DNA of 64,000 nt from Cellvibrionaceae bacterium (GTDB lineage Bacteria > Pseudomonadota > Gammaproteobacteria > Pseudomonadales > Cellvibrionaceae), in the NCBI GenBank assembly GCA_025800365.1, contig JAOXRT010000027.1, positions 98,479-162,478 on the forward strand, written 5' to 3'. Within the stretch, counting starts at the first letter, position 1. Each line of letters opens with the position of its first letter. A program made the translations under genes and the position numbers. Positions 28,131 to 36,655 of the stretch are shown in pieces. Under the pieces are notes generated by a model that saw nothing but the letters and a program-made list of their open reading frames with translations, was not told the origin of the DNA and searched no databases.

Positions 28131-28177
28131 GCTGCCTGTAATATCTGTCGATTTACAAGCACGGTGCGAGATAAGCC

Positions 28178-29719
28178 TTACTTATACTGCACGTTTTCCC
28201 AAATTTGTGCCTTCTCTACAATCTGATCGATGGTAAAGGTATCCGGCTTCTGTCTTGGCGGATACTTTTTAAAGGACTGTAAAAACGGAATCAAGACGGT
28301 TGAGGCCATTGCAGACTGCGGCAACACCTTATCCGCCCACCATTCGTTATAAGCATTTGAGTGCTCATCGGCACGCTCATAAGGATCGCGCCGCAAATTA
28401 AATAGCTTTGGTATACGCAAAAATTCAAACTGCTCACGCCAAACATCGAAGCGCTTGGCACGCTGCTCTGCATAAACCAGCTTCCAATCTTCACGGCGCA
28501 AGCCAACAATATCTGAGGTATCCGACAAGTAAATAAAGTGATTGCGTGGCGACTTCTTCTCTTTACCCGTTAGATAGGGCAGCAAGTTATAGCCATCCAG
28601 GTGCACATTATATTTACGGCCACTGACAGTTTTACCTTTCAGCAACTGCTGAGTGATATCGCCTTCGCCAACAGCAGCCATCAAGGTAGGGAACCAGTCC
28701 AAGTGCGATGCGATTTCATTAGAAACCTGCGGCTTGATTTTACTCGGCCAGCGAATCATAGCTGGTACACGATAGGCGCCTTCCCAGTTGGTATTTTTCT
28801 CAGAGCGAAATGGCGTAATACCCGCATCTGGCCAAGTGTTGTAGTGCACACCGTTGTCGGTGGAGTACATCACAATGGTGTTATCGCTAATACCCAGCTT
28901 ATCCAGCTGATCTAGCATTGCGCCCACCTTTTCATCGTGAGCCACCATTACATCATTGTAAAATCCCTGCCCAGATTTGCCCTTGGTATCCGCCGCTGGG
29001 TGAGTACGAAAATGCATACCAGTAGTGTTCACCCAAACGAAAAATGGCTTCTTAGACTTATGAGCCTTATCGACAAAGCCCATGGCCTTATCGACAAATT
29101 CCTGATCGACCGTTTCCATACGCTTGCGAGTTAGCGGACCAGTATCTTCAACTCGGCCATCCGCATAAGAATGCACTACACCACGTGGACCAAAGCGCTT
29201 ACGAAAGCCCGGCGCTTTTGGATAATCTGGATCTTCAGGTTCTTCTTCCGCATTCAAGTGGTATAGATTACCAAAGAACTCATCAAAACCATGATTGGTG
29301 GGCAAAAACTCATCGCGATCACCCAAATGGTTTTTACCAAACTGTGCGGTCATATAACCTTTGGATTTCAGCATCCAAGCCAGCGTTGGATCTTCTTTGC
29401 GAATACCTTTATCAGCACCCGGCAAACCCACCTTAGACAAGCCGGTACGCATTGGACTCTGGCCAGTGATAAAGGCGGAGCGACCTGCCGTACAGCTTTG
29501 CTCACCGTAATAATCGGTAAACATCACCCCTTCACGAGCAATTCGATCAATATTTGGGGTTTTATATCCCATTAAACCATGGCTATAGGCACTGATATTG
29601 GTAATTCCAATATCATCACCCCAAAACACCAATATATTGGGACGATCTTGGGCGAGAGCGGTCCAGCTGGCTCCCAGGGACAGAACACAAGCTACCCCTC
29701 TCAGAATGGACTTAAGCAT
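28178..29719 (-). CDS. Exported type I sulfatase (arylsulfatase family)
   Basis: The 513-residue protein, from the ATG at 29719, begins with a signal peptide (LRGVACVLSLGASWTALAQ). The sulfatase signature C-T-A-G-R follows (C76 in QSCTAGRSAFITGQ), where Cys becomes formylglycine. Metal ligands are seen in VFWGDDIG and in VMYSTDNGVHY, and GKNHLGDRD matches the family. The substrate is unknown; aryl or polysaccharide sulfate esters are possible. A longer frame from 29752 lacks a signal-like start. It is divergent from a LysR regulator and ends at a strong terminator, so it is probably a single-gene unit. No formylglycine-generating enzyme is encoded in the window. Confidence 0.92.
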   Translation of the reverse strand: MLKSILRGVACVLSLGASWTALAQDRPNILVFWGDDIGITNISAYSHGLMGYKTPNIDRIAREGVMFTDYYGEQSCTAGRSAFITGQSPMRTGLSKVGLPGADKGIRKEDPTLAWMLKSKGYMTAQFGKNHLGDRDEFLPTNHGFDEFFGNLYHLNAEEEPEDPDYPKAPGFRKRFGPRGVVHSYADGRVEDTGPLTRKRMETVDQEFVDKAMGFVDKAHKSKKPFFVWVNTTGMHFRTHPAADTKGKSGQGFYNDVMVAHDEKVGAMLDQLDKLGISDNTIVMYSTDNGVHYNTWPDAGITPFRSEKNTNWEGAYRVPAMIRWPSKIKPQVSNEIASHLDWFPTLMAAVGEGDITQQLLKGKTVSGRKYNVHLDGYNLLPYLTGKEKKSPRNHFIYLSDTSDIVGLRREDWKLVYAEQRAKRFDVWREQFEFLRIPKLFNLRRDPYERADEHSNAYNEWWADKVLPQSAMASTVLIPFLQSFKKYPPRQKPDTFTIDQIVEKAQIWENVQYK

Positions 29720-29921
29720 GATATTTAGGCCTCTGTAGTCGTTATCGTTCACGCCAAGGGTACATCTGGCTATGATGGCAGCTGAGTCATTACTTATGCG
29801 AATACACTTTATATATGGCTACAGCCTATATCTACTTTAAACAAATTGCAGATATAATTGAAATTGCTTTTAACCTGTTTTAGCATAACCTCAAGGAATT
29901 TCTTATCTAGGAAGACAAACA

Positions 29922-30863
29922 ATGCGTCCCGATTTAAACCTTTTAAGCGCTCTGCGTGTTTTACTTGAAGAGCGCAATGTGACCCATGCCGCCAAACGAC
30001 TGCATGTTTCGCAGCCCGCCATGAGTAAAACCTTGCAAAAACTGCGCGAGGAATTAAACGACCCGCTATTCACTCGCTCTTCTCATGGTTTGATCCCAAC
30101 CCCTAGGGCCAAGCAGCTAGAACAGCAGCTACCGGACTTGCTCGATCAAATCAGTAATCTGGTGCACCCTCAAGAGTTTATTCCCGGCTCATACAATGGG
30201 CGCTTCAATATTGCAGGCCCAGGAGTCATCCTCGATCAGCTTATTCCGGATTTAAGCCTAGCCTTACAAGATCACTCACCCAGAGCAAGCTTGACCATCT
30301 CAGAGGTTAGCACCGACTTTACAGAGCAGCTTGCCTCGGGCCAGCTCGACTTTGTTATTCATATCAACCGTTCAATGCCCGAAGAGTTAGTCAAAACCAG
30401 CGTCGGCTTTGGCGAAGTTGTTTGCGCAATGCGCGCAGATCACCCGCTCGCAGCACAAGAACAAGTTAGCCTTGAAGATTACCTGTCCTTTCCGCATGTG
30501 CGCTTGTATATCGCTCAAATTACTCACGCCAATATTGGTGTAGTAGATGAAATCCTCAACCAAAGCGGCCAACAGCGTGACATCGTTTTAGAGACTTCAT
30601 CGCTATCTTCGGCCTTGGATGTGGTCGCTAAAAGCGACTGCCTACTGGTAACAGCGGATAATCACAAAGAGCTTCAAAACCCGGCATATACCTATAAAAC
30701 CATGCCAATAGAGCTTGGCTACCCAACGCTAGAGATGGTCATTATTCAGCACCGCCGAAGCATAAATAGCCAGCCCCACTTATGGTTGCGAGGTGTTATG
30801 GCCGACATCATGTCGAACTTTTTCCGCGAAGAGCGACTGTTTCGCTCCACCGCACTTATGTAG
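29922..30863 (+). CDS. LysR-family regulator divergent from the sulfatase
   Basis: The 313-residue protein has the LysR winged helix at 1-60 (LLSALRVLLEERNVTHAAKRLHVSQPAMSKTLQKLR) and an effector-binding domain after about 90. It resembles the NodD/LeuO-like branch that contains FTRSSHGLIPTPRA. It faces away from the sulfatase gene across about 200 bases, so it probably controls that gene and itself. An imperfect palindrome (ATATGGC, then GCCTATAT, near 29814-29830) lies between them. The effector is unknown. Confidence 0.9.
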   Translation: MRPDLNLLSALRVLLEERNVTHAAKRLHVSQPAMSKTLQKLREELNDPLFTRSSHGLIPTPRAKQLEQQLPDLLDQISNLVHPQEFIPGSYNGRFNIAGPGVILDQLIPDLSLALQDHSPRASLTISEVSTDFTEQLASGQLDFVIHINRSMPEELVKTSVGFGEVVCAMRADHPLAAQEQVSLEDYLSFPHVRLYIAQITHANIGVVDEILNQSGQQRDIVLETSSLSSALDVVAKSDCLLVTADNHKELQNPAYTYKTMPIELGYPTLEMVIIQHRRSINSQPHLWLRGVMADIMSNFFREERLFRSTALM

Positions 30864-30885
30864 TTTTTCAAACGAAAGCAAAGCG

Positions 30886-31272
30886 CTACAAGGCCAATGC
30901 CACCAAGGCAATGCAACAAGCATAGCCTGCTATCCAAGCCACGCTACGTAGAGTTGCCCAATTTGCCAGATAGAAAATTTGGTACACAACACGAGAGACT
31001 ACAAAGCCACCGGCATATAGGTGAATTTGAGCAGCCTCCAGATCCAAATGCGATGCTGTCAGCAGGGCCAAACCGAAAATAGGAATGGCTTCTATGGCAT
31101 TTTGATGGGCTGCCAAAGCTCGCTTCCCCCAACCGGCAAGCTCTCCTTGTTGCTCACGAGGGCTAGCGTTGTCATAACCACTACCCTGCTTGGCCATCGC
31201 GACAGCGACTGGCGCCTTACTAAAAACTAAGAGCAGCAGGTTAAACAACATATAAATAGCGACAATATTCAT
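30886..31272 (-). CDS. MAPEG-family membrane protein
   Basis: The 128-residue protein has four membrane helices and MAPEG signatures: an N-terminal hydrophobic helix, then KRALAAHQNAIEAIPIFGLALL and VSRVVYQIFYLANWATLRS. MAPEG proteins include glutathione transferases and peroxidases of the membrane. The bacterial short forms are poorly characterised. It is convergent with the LysR gene and divergent from the AraC gene. Confidence 0.88.
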   Translation of the reverse strand: MNIVAIYMLFNLLLLVFSKAPVAVAMAKQGSGYDNASPREQQGELAGWGKRALAAHQNAIEAIPIFGLALLTASHLDLEAAQIHLYAGGFVVSRVVYQIFYLANWATLRSVAWIAGYACCIALVALAL

Positions 31273-31410
31273 AAAGAATCCTTATTTATTGATTATTCTA
31301 GGTCTTTGCAGAGATCAATATGATAAGCGCGTGCCGCTAAGATTCGTAATTCGTATTGACTTTTAGCGCCAGAAAAACACAATTGGGCTTTTCATCACAG
31401 ATACTTTGCC

Positions 31411-32442
31411 ATGTCAGCTCCTTTGATCAACAGTGAGTATTTAGACGGTTTCAGCGAATATGTTAGCGAGCTGGGAGGCGACCCTGCGGCACTGTATCGC
31501 GAGGCTGGCCTTGAGCTGCCAGAAAATAACAAAACCCTGCACCTGCAAAGTGGAACACTCAATCCTTTCGATCGCCATGTGCGATTGCTGGACTTGGCCC
31601 GCGAACGCCTTAAGAGCCCAAGCTTTTGCTTAGAGCTGGCCAGCCGCCAAGCGGTTGGGGTATACGGCCCAATTGGCATCATGTCCACTGAAAGCCAGAC
31701 TATTGGCGAAGCCTTGCAGATGCTCGCCGACCATTTGCAATTTAATGTGCAGATGATTCGCCTTGAACTCAGGCAGCAAGGTGAAATCGTACAGTTCATA
31801 ATTCATTGTGAGTATGAGGCCATAGCCAAGAGCCAAGCCCTGCAAGATCATGCACTGGCCTTAATTTATAATTTGCTGCAAATTTTGTACGGTGAGCCAC
31901 TGCGACTGCGTGCAGCCTATTTGCAACATGATGGCTGCGATCACGCCAGTATCTACAGCCGTTTCTTTAAATGCCCAGTGGCATTTAATCATGACTTTGT
32001 TGGCCTATCGTTTGAACCCAGCCAACTTGAGCAACCCATCGCCGAGTCGGCACGGGCACTGCCGCAGTTATTACGCCAGTATTTAGAGCACCGCCATAAA
32101 GACAGCCTGATTGAACAGGTTCAACATGTTATCTGCATCATGCTGCCAAGTTGCCAATGCAAACTGGAAAGCGTCGCGCGTGCTATCGGATACAGCAAGC
32201 GCACCCTACAACGACGCCTGCAAGAAGAGGATACCAACTTCCAAGATATGATTGACGGCGTTAGGCACCAACTCAGTTTGGATTACCTCTCCGAACCTCA
32301 TTATCGCCTTACCGATGTAGCCGCGGTATTGGGGTACTCGGAGTTAAGCGCTTTTACTCGCAGCTTTAAGCGCTGGCAGGGGATTAGCCCGCAACAATGG
32401 CGTAGCCAACAGAGAAATCCATTGCTGCAATCGCTCGATTAA
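31411..32442 (+). CDS. AraC-family regulator with Arabinose_bd-type N-terminus
   Basis: The 343-residue protein has an N-terminal ligand-binding domain of the OruR/VirF-like type (about 20-205: PIGIMSTESQTIGEALQMLADHLQ). A C-terminal pair of helix-turn-helix motifs follows (about 245-335: SVARAIGYSKRTLQRRLQEED, then DVAAVLGYSELSAFTRSFKRW). The target is unknown. It is divergent from the MAPEG gene across 138 bases and upstream of tolC, both possible targets. Confidence 0.9.
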   Translation: MSAPLINSEYLDGFSEYVSELGGDPAALYREAGLELPENNKTLHLQSGTLNPFDRHVRLLDLARERLKSPSFCLELASRQAVGVYGPIGIMSTESQTIGEALQMLADHLQFNVQMIRLELRQQGEIVQFIIHCEYEAIAKSQALQDHALALIYNLLQILYGEPLRLRAAYLQHDGCDHASIYSRFFKCPVAFNHDFVGLSFEPSQLEQPIAESARALPQLLRQYLEHRHKDSLIEQVQHVICIMLPSCQCKLESVARAIGYSKRTLQRRLQEEDTNFQDMIDGVRHQLSLDYLSEPHYRLTDVAAVLGYSELSAFTRSFKRWQGISPQQWRSQQRNPLLQSLD

Positions 32443-32617
32443 CAATTATTTACGGCTTGTTTGCTATCCTTAAAGGCTATCGAGTCGACCAGTTGCGGTG
32501 AACTGGCTAAAATTAGCGGCTAAATTTCAAAAGCAGCCTGCTCTTTTTCGCCGCAGCATCGTCTAATATGCAAATCGGTGCTTTAGGCACTTTGCTTTAA
32601 TACCAGGGACAAAACCT

Positions 32618-34012
32618 ATGTTAAGAAAAACCCTAATCGTCGCCATCAGCGGCCTAGTAGCAGCTAGCGGAAGTTACGCTGACAGCTTGCAGGAAGTGTA
32701 TATGCAAGCATTGAAAAATGACCATCAAATAAAGGCGGACGAAGCGGCTTTCTTAGCAGGTAAGGAAGCGGTAAATATTGGCCGAGCAAACCTACTACCC
32801 AATGTGACCGCACGTGCAAGTTACTCCAAGACCGAACAGGATTCAGTGGGTGCACTATTTACTGGCGGCCCTTCCGTTACTACGGCTATCGAACGTGAGA
32901 ATGAAGCTTATACTGCCACTTTGAACCAACCCCTATTCAATATGGCGGCTTGGTATGGCTACCAGCAGGGTAAAGCACAAACCAAACAAGCTGAATATCA
33001 ATTTGCAGCCGCACAGCAATCTCTGATTCTTCGCGTCGTAGAAGCCTACTTAAATGTGCTGCAAGCATTGGATACCTTAAGTACAGCCAAAGCCGAGCAA
33101 AAAGCGCTTTCGCATCAGCTAGAGCAAACCAAGCAGCGCTTCGAAGTAGGCCTTGCGGCAATCACCGATGTACACGAAGCTCAAGCCGCTTATGATTCGG
33201 CCAATGCTCGCACCCTACAAGGTCAAGGTAATGTAGGCATTCAATTTGAAGCCCTAGAAGTACTGACCGGCAAAAAAGCTGACGCCATTGCGCCGCTATC
33301 CGACGAGCTGCCCGTGGTAAACCCTACCCCAGCAGCACGTGCCGACTGGGTTGATTTCGCCCTGAAAAACAACTACTCACTAAAAGTTGCCAAGGCGAGC
33401 GCCGAGTCTGCTAAGCAAGGTGCGAAAACGGCCAAAGCCGGTCACTACCCAACCATAAACGGCCGTATCTCATACACCGATTATGACGACAGCAATACTG
33501 ACATTATCTCCCAGGGTACCACTACAGCTTCCGATAGTCGCACAGTAGACGGGACGACTTTTGCGGTAACTTTGGATATTCCAATTTACTCTGGGGGCGG
33601 CACCTCCGCCAAACGTCGTCAAGCTTATCAAAACTGGATGCAGGCCCAAGAGCTATTGAACAAGTCTCAGCGCGACACCATTCAACAGGCTCGCTCTGCC
33701 CACCTTCAAGTTGTGACTGATGTGGCTCAGGTTAAAGCGCAGAAGCAAGCATTAACCTCCAATATGAGTGCACAAGAAGCCACGCAGGCAGGTTATGAAG
33801 TGGGTACTCGTAATATCGTTGACGTATTGCAAGCACAGCAGCGTTTGTATGCCGCACAACGCAACTACGACAACTCTCGCTACGCTTATATCCTGAATAA
33901 TCTACGCCTTAAGCAGGCTGCGGGCACCTTATCCCCTGAAGATATTAACTCTTTGGATAAGTGGATGACGGACAGCAAGTCAATCAACCGCGCTGATGTC
34001 GACGGGCTATAA
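32618..34012 (+). CDS. tolC: TolC-family outer-membrane channel
   Basis: The 464-residue protein has a signal peptide cleaved near SGSYA (about 21). Two internally repeated halves contain the alternating beta/helix hairpins of the TolC fold (YKQAL-like AYLNVLQALDTLSTAKAEQKAL; LDIPIYSGGGTSAKRRQAYQNW; YEVGTRNIVDVLQAQQRLYAAQRNYDNSRY). As a trimer it would form the outer-membrane exit duct for efflux pumps and type I secretion. AGGGA precedes the ATG. In E. coli this gene neighbours nudF; here 13 kb of other genes separate the two. A perfect bidirectional terminator follows. Confidence 0.95.
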   Translation: MLRKTLIVAISGLVAASGSYADSLQEVYMQALKNDHQIKADEAAFLAGKEAVNIGRANLLPNVTARASYSKTEQDSVGALFTGGPSVTTAIERENEAYTATLNQPLFNMAAWYGYQQGKAQTKQAEYQFAAAQQSLILRVVEAYLNVLQALDTLSTAKAEQKALSHQLEQTKQRFEVGLAAITDVHEAQAAYDSANARTLQGQGNVGIQFEALEVLTGKKADAIAPLSDELPVVNPTPAARADWVDFALKNNYSLKVAKASAESAKQGAKTAKAGHYPTINGRISYTDYDDSNTDIISQGTTTASDSRTVDGTTFAVTLDIPIYSGGGTSAKRRQAYQNWMQAQELLNKSQRDTIQQARSAHLQVVTDVAQVKAQKQALTSNMSAQEATQAGYEVGTRNIVDVLQAQQRLYAAQRNYDNSRYAYILNNLRLKQAAGTLSPEDINSLDKWMTDSKSINRADVDGL

Positions 34013-34032
34013 AAAATATATTATAGCCAAAA

Positions 34033-34063
34033 CAAAAACGGGGCTTATCGAGCCCCGTTTTTG
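34033..34063. terminator. Bidirectional terminator between tolC and the metallopeptidase gene
   Basis: A perfect 13-base stem (CAAAAACGGGGCT / AGCCCCGTTTTTG, loop TATCG) has a T-run on either strand. It lies 20 bases after tolC and 50 bases beyond the convergent metallopeptidase gene, so it can serve both. Confidence 0.92.
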
Positions 34064-34113
34064 TTTTTAGTTCTATTGCACTTTCGTGCACTCTCAAAAA
34101 ATCATAATAACTC

Positions 34114-34806
34114 TTACAACACCAATAGATGCCCATTTTCTTTCAGCCAAGCTTGAGCCTCTAGGTAATCTGGTTCAAAACATGCCACCAAACGCCAAAA
34201 CTCTGGGCCATGATTAAAATGACGTAAATGAGCCACTTCATGAGCTACCAAATAGTCAATCACCGACTCTGGCGCCAACATAATCAGCCAATTGAACTGC
34301 AATACCCCTTTAGAGGTGCAGTGCCCCCAGCGCCGCTTGTTTTTTCTAACTTTTACTTCAGCAAATTTCAGCCCATGAGCGGCCGTCAAACGTTCGACTT
34401 TTTGAGTTAATACGAGCTTAGCCTCTTTGCGATACCAGGCTTGTATTCGTTCCTCAATCTGGCTTTTTTCTGCTATTGAGGTATATAGCTCATCGCCGAT
34501 TCTTTCGGTAACTCGTTTTCTTGGCTTTAATCGAAGACACAAGGAGCGCCCCCGCCAGGGAAGATATTCACCATCGATATACTGCCGCTGAGGAACTTCA
34601 GCAAGCTGCTCACTCTGGGCTTTTACCGTACGTAATATCCACGCCTGCTTTTTTAAAATAAATGCCTGAATTTCAGACTTGGGAAGTCGAAGCGGGGCAC
34701 GCACGATAACCTGCCCTGCCTCAATGGTGATCGCCAAGCTTTTACGCTTGCTGCGAATAAGCTGAATACCCGGCAGCTCTTGTTGTGAGGCTTTGCTTTC
34801 TATCAT
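34114..34806 (-). CDS. YgjP-like zinc metallopeptidase (DUF45)
   Basis: The 230-residue protein carries the zinc-binding HExxH motif in VAHEVAHLRHFNHGPEFW (about 190-207), with the third ligand expected in the following HGPEFW. The preceding KRRWGHCTSKGVLQFNWLIMLAPESVIDYL stretch is typical of YgjP/DUF45 proteins. Its substrate is unknown. No signal peptide is seen, so it is probably cytoplasmic. It is convergent with tolC. Confidence 0.9.
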   Translation of the reverse strand: MIESKASQQELPGIQLIRSKRKSLAITIEAGQVIVRAPLRLPKSEIQAFILKKQAWILRTVKAQSEQLAEVPQRQYIDGEYLPWRGRSLCLRLKPRKRVTERIGDELYTSIAEKSQIEERIQAWYRKEAKLVLTQKVERLTAAHGLKFAEVKVRKNKRRWGHCTSKGVLQFNWLIMLAPESVIDYLVAHEVAHLRHFNHGPEFWRLVACFEPDYLEAQAWLKENGHLLVL

Positions 34807-34874
34807 GGCGATAGTCTAACGTTTTTCGCCAAGTTTTTTAATCAGTAACGAAAATAGAAAACGCTAATAATCAA

Positions 34875-35741
34875 CTATTTATTTAGAAACGCCTTGATGT
34901 GCTCAGCGCATTCCAATGGCCTTTCGTGGGGCAGCATATGGCCAGCTTCCGCTAAGCTAAACAACTCATCTTGCGGCCGTAGTTTTTGCCAGCGCCCCCA
35001 GGATTTATCCATCAGCACGTCAGAAAATTCACCCCGCAAGCCCAGCACAGGTAATTTCAACTTGGGCAGCTGGCGCCAGATATAAGGTACTGAACTGTAT
35101 ATATGCGCCTCCCAGTCACGACTGAAACGCAAACCAAAACCTTTATCCGTTTCTTTAATACCGAAATGGCCGTAGGCCTCCATCGACCTCTCAGTAAAAC
35201 GGCTAAAAGCTCTCTTAGAGCGATGAAAATCAACAGCCTCTTCTCGGCTCGCCCATTGATTAGGGCGCTTTTTTGCCACGGCTGCCATTGGCACAGGTTT
35301 ATTGAATAAGCGCGCCAAGCGCGACATATACCAAAGCGGCGGCGCGACAAACACTGGGTCTATCAAAACTATTTTGGAGAATAAATCTGGCCGTTTGATG
35401 GCTGCAAACATCGTGGTAACGCCACCAATTGAGTGCCCTATGCCAATAACCGGACCACGCTTTTGCTTGTCCAAAAACTCGATAAGGTCATCGGCATAGT
35501 TATGCCAAGCAACATTGGCCTGCGGCTCGGCTTGATCCTCCCAGCAACCGCGATGGGCCAAACCAAAAATATTGTAATCATCAGACAAGCGCGACAGCAT
35601 ATCGGCATAACTGCCAAAGGGATAACCTGTTGCATGATAAAAATGGATTGTTTCAGCACCCTCTTTTTCGCTTAAGAGCTCATTGAAATGCCCCTTACCA
35701 TGGTGCATATCATTGGCAATCTCTTTTATACGCTGATACAT
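34875..35741 (-). CDS. Alpha/beta-hydrolase
   Basis: The 288-residue protein has the nucleophile elbow GHSIGG (about 104-109) and a C-terminal LFSLAEAGHMLPHERP that supplies the histidine. The start (YHATGYPFGSYADML) matches the oxyanion region of hydrolases acting on esters or thioesters. The substrate is unknown. It lies 10 bases after the spermidine-synthase-like gene, so the two are probably co-transcribed. Confidence 0.88.
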   Translation of the reverse strand: MYQRIKEIANDMHHGKGHFNELLSEKEGAETIHFYHATGYPFGSYADMLSRLSDDYNIFGLAHRGCWEDQAEPQANVAWHNYADDLIEFLDKQKRGPVIGIGHSIGGVTTMFAAIKRPDLFSKIVLIDPVFVAPPLWYMSRLARLFNKPVPMAAVAKKRPNQWASREEAVDFHRSKRAFSRFTERSMEAYGHFGIKETDKGFGLRFSRDWEAHIYSSVPYIWRQLPKLKLPVLGLRGEFSDVLMDKSWGRWQKLRPQDELFSLAEAGHMLPHERPLECAEHIKAFLNK

Positions 35742-35751
35742 ATTTCACTCG

Positions 35752-36579
35752 CTACTTATTATTTTTTATATGCCACAGTTCAAGCTCCCCATCCTGCCGC
35801 TGAACATTACATGCCTGCAGCTCACCTAATGTAAGAGGCACCGGGCAGGGCAAGGTGGAATTAAGCTCACCCAGCTGCGCAACAAAATCGACATTTGACT
35901 CAGCAAAGGGGCTCCCCTTAAAAGCAAACACAATGACATTGTCACAATGCTGAACGGGCACCATCAATATCTTTTTGTCGAAGACGCGCCTTAAGCTCAA
36001 AGCTAGCTGCAACAACTGCGACTGTTGTTCTACTTTGACATTCACAACGAGAAGCCCATCATCACTTAAGCAGCGGTAACACTCTTTGAAAAAGCTCTCC
36101 TGCTGCAAACACTCGGGCTGCTGTGCTCCAGTAAAAACGTCCAATATGATTAAATCAAACTGTCGTTGACATTGGGGAATAAAATCATTGATATCTTCTT
36201 GCAGCAACTGAAGGCTATCAACTGGACAGTGGCTATCAAAATGAGCTTGATAAAGCTCGATAATGTCAGGGCAAATTTCACAACAAGTAAACTGCTTGGT
36301 CCCTATCGGCGAGGCAAATTGACGCAGCAAATCGCCACCACCAAGACCTGCCATCAAGATTGATTCTGGCCTAGCAAGCTGTGCTAGGTTGATGACTTGG
36401 GCATGAGGCAGACAAGCCTTTGTAGGCTGCCGCAAATCCATCACGCTTTGCATAAAACCATCTACTTCCAGAAAGCGATATTGCTCTGCCTGCCGCAAGG
36501 ACAGCGGCCCAGCCTCGCTAAGACAGCTAAACAAGGGGGTAGCATCAACAGATTTAAGCTGCTCTAGAATATTGCTCAT
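35752..36579 (-). CDS. Spermidine-synthase-like methyltransferase-fold protein
   Basis: The 275-residue protein has the Rossmann nucleotide motif ILMAGLGGGDLLRQF (about 76-90), an acidic residue after strand 2 (CCEICPDIIELYQ), QEDINDFI and FDLIILDVFTG. These match spermidine synthase-like proteins that lack a clear polyamine site; it could equally be an S-adenosylmethionine methyltransferase. Its start codon directly follows a five-copy 15-bp tandem repeat. It is the middle gene of a LysR/this/hydrolase operon. Confidence 0.8.
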   Translation of the reverse strand: MSNILEQLKSVDATPLFSCLSEAGPLSLRQAEQYRFLEVDGFMQSVMDLRQPTKACLPHAQVINLAQLARPESILMAGLGGGDLLRQFASPIGTKQFTCCEICPDIIELYQAHFDSHCPVDSLQLLQEDINDFIPQCQRQFDLIILDVFTGAQQPECLQQESFFKECYRCLSDDGLLVVNVKVEQQSQLLQLALSLRRVFDKKILMVPVQHCDNVIVFAFKGSPFAESNVDFVAQLGELNSTLPCPVPLTLGELQACNVQRQDGELELWHIKNNK

Positions 36580-36580
36580 C

Positions 36581-36655
36581 TAAGTTAAGACCCTGAAAGT
36601 TAAGACCCTGTATGTTAAAACCTTGTAAGTTAAGACCTTGTAAGTTAAGACCTTG
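36581..36655 (-). repeat. Five-copy 15-bp tandem repeat at a gene junction
   Basis: Five units lie head to tail on the plus strand: 36581-36595 TAAGTTAAGACCCTG, 36596-36610 AAAGTTAAGACCCTG, 36611-36625 TATGTTAAAACCTTG, then two identical units TAAGTTAAGACCTTG to 36655. The last unit contains the LysR stop codon (36645-36647), and the first ends two bases before the methyltransferase start (36579). On the coding strand each unit carries AAGG or AGGG, which resembles a ribosome binding site. Confidence 0.93.

Noticed and set aside
36581..36655. CRISPR array
   Set aside because: Units are 15 bases with no spacers between them, and there are no cas genes.
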